Source: Halobacteriales archaeon QS_9_67_15
Lineage (GTDB): Archaea; Halobacteriota; Halobacteria; Halobacteriales; Haloarculaceae
Direction: 5' to 3'
Assembly (NCBI GenBank): GCA_003023165.1
Contig: PXSD01000097.1
Location: 1-5,261, forward strand
DNA length: 5,261 nt
Below, piece by piece: positions 1-5,201 of the stretch (the first letter of the stretch is position 1; every line of letters starts with the position of its first letter). The position numbers and the translations under genes were made by a program. Under the pieces are notes generated by a model. The model worked only from the letters and a program-made list of their open reading frames with translations, was not told the DNA's origin and made no database searches.

Positions 1-81
1 GCCGTCGTCGATGGTGGCGAAATTCCGGGATAGCCCGACGAGGCCGCAGTCCGGACAGCGGCGGACCAAGGGCGGGATCAT
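1..81 (-). CDS. Zinc-ribbon-containing hypothetical protein, N-terminal fragment
   Basis: Only the first 27 codons lie in the window; the gene runs off the left edge. The reading starts at an ATG (complement of 79-81) and gives a short peptide beginning MIPPLVRRCPDCG. The CPDCG pair (Cys9, Cys12) is a typical half of a zinc knuckle or ribbon. The second cysteine pair, if present, would lie outside the window. The gene is divergent from the VOC gene, with about 100 bp between the two starts. An A/T-containing box (CATAGA, about 98-103 on the opposite strand) lies some 20 bases upstream, compatible with a leaderless promoter. I do not recognise the family. Small zinc-ribbon proteins are very common in haloarchaea and mostly uncharacterised. 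The start and the coding status rest only on the cysteine motif and the open frame. Confidence 0.5.
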   Translation of the reverse strand, partial: MIPPLVRRCPDCGLVGLSRNFATIDDG

Positions 82-152
82 GATACTCGCCTCGCTCTAT
101 GCGCCCGAACGACAAGGGACCGTCGGCGGCGCGACCGAGCGTGCCAGAACGG

Positions 153-158
153 TTTTCA
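153..158 (+). promoter_or_regulatory. Weak TATA-like box for the VOC gene
   Basis: TTTTCA lies 24-29 bases before the VOC start codon, the spacing expected for a leaderless haloarchaeal transcript. It is the only T-rich hexamer in this GC-rich stretch. No convincing BRE or Shine-Dalgarno motif is seen, so this is a positional guess. Confidence 0.3.
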
Positions 159-181
159 CGCGACGACGCCATCCGACGACC

Positions 182-556
182 ATGAGCGCCATTGTGTTCT
201 TCAGGACGCAGGACGAGGACCGCGTCGTCGAGTTCTACCGCGAACGGGTCGGTGCCGAGACGTGGCTCGACCAGGACGGCTGTACCATCCTCCGCCACGG
301 CGAATTCAAATTCGGCTTCTGCGGGCGGGAGGCCACCGACGACTGCGGCATCGTGACCTTCTACTACGACGACCGCGAGCGCGTCGACGAGCTGTACGAC
401 CGGCTGGGAGACTGCGCCGACGGACCGCCGGAGACCAACGAGCAGTACGAGGTCTACCAGTTCTTCGCCGAGGACCCCGACGGGCGAACCGTGGAGTTCC
501 AGACGTTCCTGCATCCGCTGCCGGACGAGGACGGCGAGCAGGCGGATCCACGATGA
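182..556 (+). CDS. VOC-superfamily (glyoxalase/bleomycin-resistance fold) small protein
   Basis: A 124-residue protein with the length and layout of a single-chain VOC protein: an N-terminal strand (MSAIVFFRTQ), then a helix with the typical 'VVEFYRERVGAE' pattern found in these folds, then strands (TILRHGEFKFGFC and IVTFYYDD), a second helix (RERVDELYDRLGD), and the closing signature FAEDPDGRTVEFQTF (about 95-109). In VOC proteins that signature ends in a metal-ligand Glu, here Glu105. Four cysteines (34, 47, 55, 78) could add metal binding or a disulfide, but that is speculative. The substrate cannot be told from sequence. I chose the ATG at 182 because the fold starts there; the frame stays open upstream to 11, but that stretch reads as non-protein-like Arg/Gly sequence. 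A TTTTCA box at 153-158 sits 24-29 bases upstream, as in leaderless haloarchaeal genes. The stop TGA (554-556) overlaps an ATG (553-555), suggesting a lost coupled downstream gene. Confidence 0.8.
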   Translation: MSAIVFFRTQDEDRVVEFYRERVGAETWLDQDGCTILRHGEFKFGFCGREATDDCGIVTFYYDDRERVDELYDRLGDCADGPPETNEQYEVYQFFAEDPDGRTVEFQTFLHPLPDEDGEQADPR

Positions 557-588
557 CCGAGAGGGCTCATACGGATCACTGTAGATAG
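553..588 (+). pseudogene. Possible 5' remnant of a gene coupled to VOC, interrupted by repeat copy 1
   Basis: An ATG overlaps the VOC stop as ATGA, the classic translationally coupled arrangement. It reads MTERAHTDHCR and then stops inside repeat copy 1. Its first 13 bases (553-565) match 11 of 13 with 5202-5214, where the MTETD... gene begins just outside repeat copy 2. This suggests that the gene now starting at 5202 originally followed VOC directly. Against this, MTE starts are common in haloarchaea and the match is short, so coincidence is possible. Confidence 0.35.
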
Positions 589-676
589 TTTCACAGCGGC
601 CGACGTATTCGGGTTCATCAGACACTCGAAACCGGGATTTCATTCCAACCGGCGGTAAAAAACTACAGTAATCCGT
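571..676 (+). repeat. MITE-like 106-bp repeat, copy 1
   Basis: The sequence at 571-676 recurs at 5091-5196 in the same orientation and at the same length, with five differences (101/106 identical). The ends form an inverted repeat of about 14 bp: ACGGATCACTGTAG on the left against ACGGATTACTGTAG when the right end is read on the other strand (one mismatch). The element is less GC-rich than its surroundings and too short to encode a transposase, so it fits a non-autonomous, MITE-type element. Its right edge falls inside the glycosyltransferase frame (codon 321). Its left edge is 14 bases after the VOC stop. An A6 run at 657-662 reads as T6 on the minus strand and could end transcripts arriving from the glycosyltransferase gene. 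I do not recognise the parent insertion sequence. Confidence 0.93.
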
Positions 677-1636
677 CAGGCGCTCGTACTCCCCGGCGTC
701 GACGATGGCGTCGGCGATCTGCTCGGGAGAAGTGGTACGGAAACTCCGGTCGACGCCCTCGATGAGTTCGTGGGCGCTGGACTCGGCCTGGTACTCGACG
801 ATGCCGACGCAGCCACAGGCCATCGCCCGGAGGAGTTCGGCGGCGAAGCACTCGCGATAGGCGGTCTGGACGAACGCGTGTGCGCCCTTGTAGGTCGCGA
901 CCCGTTCCTCGCGGTCGCAGGCACCGGCGAAGGTGACGCGGTCGTCGATCCGCAGGTCGCTCACCTGTCGTTCGTACTCCTCGCGCCGGGGCCCGTCGCC
1001 GACGACGGTCGCCGACCAGTCCCGGTCGCGCAGTTCGGCGAGGCCGAGGAGGAAACTCTCGAGGTTCGCGCTCTCGTCCAGCGGGTGGGCGAAGACGACA
1101 TCGGTCTCGTCGGCGGGGTCGGTCTCCCGGATCGTCTCCACGTCGACGCTCTCCGGGACGACCTGGGAGGTGTCGTCCGACGCGCCGAGTTCGCGGACGC
1201 GCGTTCGGACCATCTCGGAAGGGGTCACCACCGTCTCCGGGAGCGTCGCGGCGCGTCGCTGGAAGCGCGAGTCGGCGGTCGATTCGTCGCCGAACCACTC
1301 GACGACCAGCGGTGCGCGAGCGAGCGAGCCACCGAGGCTGGCGGCGAGCACCGTCACCGGTGGGTCCGGACGTGCGTGGACCACGTCGGGGTCGAAGAGC
1401 GCGAGGAGGGTGGGGATACGAACCGCGAAGGAGGTAAGTGCGGGCGCGATGGTCACGGCGCGGTAGGTGACGCCGTCGCGCTCGACGGTCTCGGCGGTTT
1501 CGTCCCACCACTGCGTGCAGAAGACGGTCACGTCGTGGCCGCGGGCGGCGAGGTGTCGGGCGACGCGTTCGAGCCGTCGTGCGCCTTCGGTGTCGCGATA
1601 GTGGGTCGTCTCCATCGAGACGAACGCGACGCGCAT
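677..1636 (-). CDS. GT-B glycosyltransferase (family 4-like), C-terminus replaced by repeat copy 1
   Basis: The frame begins at an ATG (complement of 1634-1636) with MRVAFVSMETTHYRDTEGAR, a typical start for a haloarchaeal GT4-type enzyme: a first Rossmann strand, then a helix and 'ARGHDVTVFC'. The C-terminal half has VVGDGPRREEY (211-221), 'RVTFAG' (233-238), and a nucleotide-sugar-binding stretch, RECFAAELLRAMACGCVGIV (261-280), followed by EYQAESSAHELIEG. The last resembles the GT4 EX7E region, with Glu262 present but Arg270 at the usual second-Glu position. No signal peptide is seen, so it is cytosolic; the donor and acceptor are unknown, and surface glycan synthesis is the likely area. 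Native sequence ends at Leu320. From codon 321 the frame enters repeat copy 1 with no stop, then continues antisense through VOC to base 2. Relatives I recall are longer at the C-terminus, so the last helix or so is probably lost. It may be inactive. Confidence 0.82.
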
Positions 1637-1660
1637 ACCCCGGTGGAGGGCGTGGGGTGT

Positions 1661-1668
1661 CAAAAATC
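1661..1668 (-). promoter_or_regulatory. TATA-like box for the glycosyltransferase gene
   Basis: On the minus strand, GATTTTTG (T5 run at 1662-1666) lies about 25-32 bases before the glycosyltransferase ATG. This is the position of a haloarchaeal TATA box in a leaderless gene. The surroundings are GC-rich, which makes the run stand out. No Shine-Dalgarno motif precedes this start, which agrees with leaderless initiation. Confidence 0.45.
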
Positions 1669-1762
1669 CCTGCTATCCCCCTCGGGGTGGTCACGTCGGC
1701 GTCCTGCGGCGAGCCGCATACAAGTCGCAACTACTCTGTAACAACCCTTACACTCAATACCA

Positions 1763-1766
1763 GGAG
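1763..1766 (+). promoter_or_regulatory. Possible Shine-Dalgarno site for the metzincin GTG start
   Basis: GGAG sits 11 bases before the GTG at 1778. A second GGAG (1772-1775) is too close to act. A weak TTACAC box at 1748-1753 lies 25-30 bases upstream of the GTG, so leaderless initiation is an equal alternative. The site supports GTG as the start but does not prove it. Confidence 0.35.
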
Positions 1767-1777
1767 TCTGCGGAGTA

Positions 1778-2521
1778 GTGAATCGACGGAGGTTCCTCGC
1801 TGGCGCGGGTGCGACCCTGTCGCTCGGTTTCGTGGGCCAGCAGGCGCTCCGGTCGCCGGAGTCGACGGTCGTCCGGGTCTGGTTCAGCGACGCGGCCGCC
1901 AGCTACGAGGGACTCGCGGCCACCGTCGAAGGGTACCTCGGTGCGGCGCTCGAGCCCGCGATCGGTCCGGTCGAGTTCGACTTCGCGCCCGAGCCCCTGT
2001 CGCTCCCGGCCGAAAGCGGTCGGCGCGTGCTCGCCACACACTGGCCCGCCAGAGTCGCCAGGGGTGCGGTCGGGATGGACGAAGTCGACCCCGTGGACGG
2101 GGTGAACCTGCTCGTCACCGACGGCCACCCGACGAAGCAGCCGTCGGGGTACGCTCGACCGCACGTCGCGGCGGCGACCGGCGCCGAGTCCATCGCTCGA
2201 ATGTCGCCCGTCGACGAGACGCCCGTAGTCGTGCCGTACTCCGTTCGTGCGGCTGCGACGCAGGTGGTCCTTCACGAAGTCGCCCACGCGCTCGGGGCCG
2301 ACCACGAGCACGGAGCAGTTCGACGAACGGACGACGCGCTCGTCGCCAGTCCGATGATCGGGAGCTACCTCTGGGCGTCCGAAGCTGTCCGGGAGCGACA
2401 TCTCCCTGACAGGAACGCGTGTGGCGGAGCCGTTCCGGACGAGACTGACTCGCTGGAGCGACGATTGCGAATGCGCTACGCCGACTGCGCGCTGGAACGA
2501 CTCGGCGACGGGAGCCGATAA
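1778..2521 (+). CDS. Tat-exported metzincin-type zinc metalloprotease
   Basis: A 247-residue protein starting with GTG. Residues 1-20 form a twin-arginine signal (RRRFLAG at 3-9, then a mild hydrophobic stretch), pointing to folded export across the membrane. No lipobox cysteine follows, so the protein is either released or held by the uncleaved signal. The catalytic signature is complete: HEVAHALGADH at 166-176 fits HExxHxxGxxH, with zinc ligands His166, His170 and His176 and general base Glu167. Met193 in SPMIGSY, 17 residues later, fits a Met-turn and resembles the matrixin pattern, where Met follows the third His closely. The middle of the protein (about 30-160) is not recognisable to me in detail. 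Two late cysteines (215, 237) could pair. The gene is divergent from the glycosyltransferase and convergent with the lipoprotein gene. The substrate is unknown; a secreted or surface protease is the inference. Confidence 0.85.
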   Translation: MNRRRFLAGAGATLSLGFVGQQALRSPESTVVRVWFSDAAASYEGLAATVEGYLGAALEPAIGPVEFDFAPEPLSLPAESGRRVLATHWPARVARGAVGMDEVDPVDGVNLLVTDGHPTKQPSGYARPHVAAATGAESIARMSPVDETPVVVPYSVRAAATQVVLHEVAHALGADHEHGAVRRTDDALVASPMIGSYLWASEAVRERHLPDRNACGGAVPDETDSLERRLRMRYADCALERLGDGSR

Positions 2522-2524
2522 CAC

Positions 2525-2544
2525 CCGAGCGGCCGGTCGCTCGG
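2525..2544. terminator. Hairpin between convergent metzincin and lipoprotein genes
   Basis: CCGAGCG (2525-2531) and CGCTCGG (2538-2544) form a perfect 7-bp stem with a 6-base loop. They lie 4 bases past the metzincin stop and about 34 bases past the lipoprotein stop, in a 56-bp convergent gap. No T-run follows on either strand, and archaeal termination depends mainly on T-runs, so a terminator role is uncertain. The palindrome itself is clear. It could instead stabilise the 3' ends. Confidence 0.4.
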
Positions 2545-2577
2545 CCCGTCGTAGTCGCTACTGCGCGAACGTCGTCA

Positions 2578-3063
2578 TCACCCCTCGTCGGTGGGCGTGT
2601 CGTCGCTCATCCCATCGTCTTCGTCAGTCGACGTTTCGTTGCCCGTCCCATCGCTCTCGTCGGTAGGCGTGCCGTCGCCCAGCCCATCGTCCTCGTCAGT
2701 TGACGTTTCGTTGCTCATCCCATCACCCTCGTCAGTAGGCGTCTCGTCGCCCATCCCATCGTTTTCGTCAGTCGACGTTTCGTTGCTCATCTCATCGCCC
2801 TCGTCGGTAGGCGTCTCGTCCATGCCGTCACCCTCGTCAGTGGGCGTGTCACCGATCCCGTCGCCCTCGTCAGTGGGCGTATCACCGATCCCGTCGCCCT
2901 CATCGGTCGGTGTGTCGCCCATGCCGTCGCCGTCTTCGGGCGTCTCTTCGATGGCGCCGTCTTCGGCACCCGGTGTCTCCGTCTCCGCACCCGGGCCGGG
3001 TCCGCCGCAACCGGCGAGTGCGACCAGGGCAACGATACAGACTGTCGCGATTGCTCTGTACAT
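2578..3063 (-). CDS. Acidic repeat lipoprotein with glycosylation-type sequons
   Basis: A 161-residue protein from the ATG at 3063 (an in-frame GTG at 3075 would add METR-type residues). Residues 1-18 are a hydrophobic signal ending in a lipobox, LAGC, with Cys19 as the lipid-attachment site, so the mature protein sits on the outer face of the membrane. After a short Pro/Gly/Glu linker, residues 43-161 are tandem acidic units: four of 11 residues (type DEGDGIGDTPT), six of 12, then a partial DEG. The 12-residue units alternate NETST and TPT endings, giving a 24-residue higher period. Three N-E-T sequons at Asn94, Asn118 and Asn142 are exactly 24 apart. There is no globular domain, so it is probably a flexible stalk or spacer; no enzymatic function is visible. 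It is convergent with the metzincin and divergent from the S9 peptidase. Repeat-rich halophile lipoproteins are often annotated only as hypothetical. Confidence 0.82.
   Translation of the reverse strand: MYRAIATVCIVALVALAGCGGPGPGAETETPGAEDGAIEETPEDGDGMGDTPTDEGDGIGDTPTDEGDGIGDTPTDEGDGMDETPTDEGDEMSNETSTDENDGMGDETPTDEGDGMSNETSTDEDDGLGDGTPTDESDGTGNETSTDEDDGMSDDTPTDEG
2581..2937 (-). repeat. Coding tandem repeats (33/36-bp units, 72-bp higher period) in the lipoprotein gene
   Basis: The DNA encoding lipoprotein residues 43-161 is built from ten in-frame units plus a partial one. The four 5' units are 33 bp and the six 3' units are 36 bp, the latter paired into 72-bp blocks. Units differ at synonymous and a few amino-acid positions (for example DEG, DEN, DED, DES), so the array is not freshly duplicated throughout. 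The two adjacent GDGIGDTPT units are the most alike. All unit lengths are multiples of three, so gain or loss of units keeps the frame. Confidence 0.85.
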
Positions 3064-3095
3064 GCGCGTCTCCACGCAGGAACGAGTCGCATTTC

Positions 3096-3101
3096 GTTAT
3101 T
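3096..3101 (-). promoter_or_regulatory. Possible TATA-like box for the lipoprotein gene
   Basis: On the minus strand AATAAC lies 33-38 bases before the ATG at 3063 and 21-26 before the alternative GTG at 3075. It therefore fits either a short leader with the ATG or a leaderless GTG start, and does not decide between them. Confidence 0.3.
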
Positions 3102-3225
3102 CACGAGCATTGGAGGGAGGGAGACAACGTTTCCGTCGTTGTGACCGTTCCAGTGAAGCAAACACCGGCTTACCGTGTCGATCCCTCGTGCCTACTGTCG
3201 ACGAGGGGCGATTCCCGGCCCCCGG

Positions 3226-3235
3226 AAGTACTTTC
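3226..3235 (+). promoter_or_regulatory. Possible TATA-like box for the S9 peptidase gene
   Basis: AAGTACTTTC lies about 25-34 bases before the GTG at 3260, matching the place of a TATA element in a leaderless haloarchaeal gene. It supports the start at 3260 over the in-frame GTG at 3188, since a transcript from here would not include the earlier codon. Confidence 0.4.
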
Positions 3236-3259
3236 TCCGAGCCGCCGTTTGCTGAGGAC

Positions 3260-5089
3260 GTGTACGACCTCGACCGATATCTCAACGTTCGGAGCGCGTA
3301 CGGTGCCTCGTTCGCACCGGACGGGACGCTGTCGTTCATGCTCGACGCGACGGGGACGCCGCAGGTCTGGACGCTCGACGAACCGGAGTCCTGGCCGGTC
3401 CAGCGCACCTTCTACGAGGAGCGGGTCACCTTCGCCACCTGGTCGCCCGAGCGCCGTGAGCTCGCCTTCGGGATGGACGAGGGCGGCAACGAGCGCGCGC
3501 AGCTCTACCGGCTCGACGCCGACGACGGGACGATCGCGGACCTGACGGCGATGCCCGACGCGAAACACCGCTGGGGCGGCTGGTCCCACGACGGCGACCG
3601 CTTCGCCTTTGCCTCCAACCGCCGCGACGAGTCGGTGTTCGACGTGTACGTGCAGGAGCGGACGGAGACCGCCGACGAGGCGACGCTCGTCCACGAGGGC
3701 GACGGCTGGCTCTCGGTCGGCGGCTGGAGCCCCGGCGACGACCGTCTGCTCGTCTCGCAGGCCCACTGGAGTTTCGACCAGGACCTGTTCGTCCTCGACC
3801 TCGACTCGGGCGAGCTGCGCCACGTTACGCCCCACGACGGCGACGTGCGGTTCACGAGCGCCCAGTGGGCCCCGAACGGCGACGCCGTCTACCTCACGAC
3901 CGACTACGAGTCGAACACGAGCTATCTCGCCCGCCTCGACGTCGGCGCGCTCGGGAGCGACCCCGGCGAGTCGGACCTGGCCGACGCGCTCGATACCGTG
4001 GCCGAGGGCGGCGAGTGGAACGTCGGCGGCGTCGCGCTCGACGACGAGAGCGGGCGACTCGTCTACTCGCGCAACGTGGACGGCTACACGGACCTGACCG
4101 TCGGCGAACTCGCCGGGGCGACCGAGATCGAGGCGTTTCCGACGCCGGACCTGCCGGGCAACGTCGCCGGCGGCGTCGGCTTCGACGAGGACGCCGAGCG
4201 CTTCGCCCTCTCGGCCACCGGCCGCGCCGAGAACACAAACGTCTACGTCGTCGACGTCGAGACCGGCGAGTACGAACGCTGGACCGACGCCTCGACCGCG
4301 GGGATCCCGAAATCCGCGTTCTCCGAGCCGGACCTCGTCCGCTACCCCACCTTCGACGACCGGGAGATCCCCGGCTACTTCTCGCTGCCGGACGACTGGG
4401 AGCCTGGCCAGACCCCCGTCATCGTCGACATTCACGGCGGGCCCGAGAGCCAGCGCCGTCCATCCTTCGCCGGACTCACGCAGTATTTCCTCTCGCGGGG
4501 CTACGCCGTCTTCGAACCGAACGTCCGCGGGTCGACGGGCTACGGCCGCGAGTACACCCACCTCGACGACGTGCGCGACCGGATGGACTCGGTGGCGGAC
4601 ATCGAGGCCGCGGTCGAGTGGCTCACCGGCCACGAGGCGGTCGACCCCGACCGGATCGTCGCGATGGGGGGGTCCTACGGCGGGTTCATGGTCCTCGCGG
4701 CGCTGACGGAGTACCCCGACCTGTGGGCCGCGGGCGTCGACGTCGTCGGCATCGCCAACTTCGTGACCTTCCTGGAGAACACGGGCTCGTGGCGTCGCCA
4801 GCTCCGCGAGGCGGAGTACGGCTCCCTCGACGAGGACCGCGAGTTCCTCGAATCCGTCTCGCCGATCAATAATGTCGAGGCCATCGAGGCACCGCTGTTC
4901 GTCCTCCACGGCGCGAACGACCCGCGCGTCCCCGTCGGCGAAGCCGAACAGATCGCCGAGGAGGCCGCCGAGCAGGGCGTCCCGGTCGAGAAGCTTGTCT
5001 TCGACGACGAGGGCCACGGCATCACGAAGCGGGAGAACAAGATCGAGGCGTACACCGCGGTCGTCGACTTCCTCGACGAGCACGTCTGA
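3260..5089 (+). CDS. S9 family serine peptidase (prolyl oligopeptidase / acylaminoacyl-peptidase type)
   Basis: A 609-residue cytosolic enzyme without a signal peptide. Residues 1 to about 345 form a beta-propeller: repeated blade motifs such as 'WSPERRELAFGMD' (61-73), 'WSHDGDRFAFASN' (108-120), 'WSPGDDRLLV' (156-165) and 'WAPNGDAVYLT' (203-213), a filter that limits access to short peptides in this family. Residues about 355-609 are the alpha/beta-hydrolase domain: HGGP (392-395, oxyanion region), GGSYGGF (470-476) with nucleophile Ser472, HGANDPRVP (550-558) with Asp554, and DDEGHGI (582-588) with His586. The triad is complete and the length is normal for the family. It probably cleaves or trims oligopeptides or N-acylated peptides; the exact specificity is not readable. 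The GTG at 3260 was chosen because the recognisable YDLDRYLNVRSAYG start follows it. The frame stays open upstream as far as 2591, but that part is antisense to the lipoprotein gene. Its TGA ends one base before repeat copy 2. Confidence 0.95.
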   Translation: MYDLDRYLNVRSAYGASFAPDGTLSFMLDATGTPQVWTLDEPESWPVQRTFYEERVTFATWSPERRELAFGMDEGGNERAQLYRLDADDGTIADLTAMPDAKHRWGGWSHDGDRFAFASNRRDESVFDVYVQERTETADEATLVHEGDGWLSVGGWSPGDDRLLVSQAHWSFDQDLFVLDLDSGELRHVTPHDGDVRFTSAQWAPNGDAVYLTTDYESNTSYLARLDVGALGSDPGESDLADALDTVAEGGEWNVGGVALDDESGRLVYSRNVDGYTDLTVGELAGATEIEAFPTPDLPGNVAGGVGFDEDAERFALSATGRAENTNVYVVDVETGEYERWTDASTAGIPKSAFSEPDLVRYPTFDDREIPGYFSLPDDWEPGQTPVIVDIHGGPESQRRPSFAGLTQYFLSRGYAVFEPNVRGSTGYGREYTHLDDVRDRMDSVADIEAAVEWLTGHEAVDPDRIVAMGGSYGGFMVLAALTEYPDLWAAGVDVVGIANFVTFLENTGSWRRQLREAEYGSLDEDREFLESVSPINNVEAIEAPLFVLHGANDPRVPVGEAEQIAEEAAEQGVPVEKLVFDDEGHGITKRENKIEAYTAVVDFLDEHV

Positions 5090-5090
5090 T

Positions 5091-5196
5091 ACGGACTACT
5101 GTAGATAGTTTCACAGCGGCCGATTTATTCGGGTTCGTCAGACACTCGAAACCGGGATTTCATTCCAACCGGCGGTAAAAAACTACAGTAATCCGT
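5091..5196 (+). repeat. MITE-like 106-bp repeat, copy 2
   Basis: Second copy of the repeat at 571-676, same orientation, with five substitutions: two in the left terminal repeat, two at 5124-5125 (TT here, CG in copy 1) and one at 5137 (G here, A in copy 1). The terminal inverted repeats differ at one position (ACGGACTACTGTAG against ACGGATTACTGTAG). It begins one base after the S9 peptidase stop and ends 5 bases before the ATG of the next gene, so it fills the intergenic space almost exactly. The match between its right end and the left end of copy 1 extends a further 5 bases outward (ATGAG here, CTCAT there). Confidence 0.93.
5176..5182 (+). promoter_or_regulatory. Possible TATA box supplied by repeat copy 2
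   Basis: TAAAAAA lies inside the repeat, 20-26 bases before the ATG at 5202. That is close to the usual distance for a leaderless haloarchaeal start, and there is no other A/T-rich box between it and the ATG. If real, the repeat drives the downstream gene. The same run is T6 on the minus strand and could act there as a terminator. Confidence 0.35.
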
Positions 5197-5201
5197 ATGA
5201 G

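Larger units (their letters stand above)
566..5201. mobile_element. Candidate MITE-bounded cassette carrying four genes
   Basis: Two direct 106-bp repeats bracket the truncated glycosyltransferase, metzincin, lipoprotein and S9 peptidase genes. The outermost 19 bases on each side (566-584 and 5183-5201) are inverted repeats matching at 18 of 19 positions, longer than the terminal match of either repeat alone, where the inner flanks do not continue the CTCAT/ATGAG pair. Immediately outside, 553-565 and 5202-5214 are direct repeats matching at 11 of 13, like an aged target duplication. There is no transposase inside, so any movement would need one acting from elsewhere. An independent origin of the two repeats is the main alternative. 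Confidence 0.4.

Noticed and set aside
11..181. 57-residue extension of the VOC protein to an upstream ATG
   Set aside because: Arg/Gly/Pro-rich sequence unlike the acidic protein that follows. It overlaps the divergent zinc-ribbon start, and the VOC fold begins at 182.
663..1730. A 355-residue Arg/Pro-rich minus-strand frame
   Set aside because: It is an out-of-frame shadow of the glycosyltransferase. The true frame starts at 1636 and carries the GT-B motifs.
770..1741. A 323-residue plus-strand frame opposite the glycosyltransferase
   Set aside because: Antisense shadow with no recognisable domain; the minus frame carries the conserved motifs and a well-placed TATA-like box.
2581..2937. 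CRISPR array
   Set aside because: The periodic 33/36-bp units are in-frame codons for an acidic repeat protein, with no constant repeat alternating with unrelated spacers.
2591..3259. N-terminal extension of the S9 frame upstream of 3260
   Set aside because: The extension is a Ser/Pro/Val repeat that is the antisense of the lipoprotein repeats. Recognisable S9 sequence starts at YDLDRYLNV after the GTG at 3260.
3170..5083. A 637-residue minus-strand open frame opposite the S9 peptidase
   Set aside because: It is the codon-aligned antisense of a GC-rich gene that avoids TTA, CTA and TCA codons. Its sequence is Val/Arg/Asp-rich and shows no domain, while the plus strand has a complete S9 triad.
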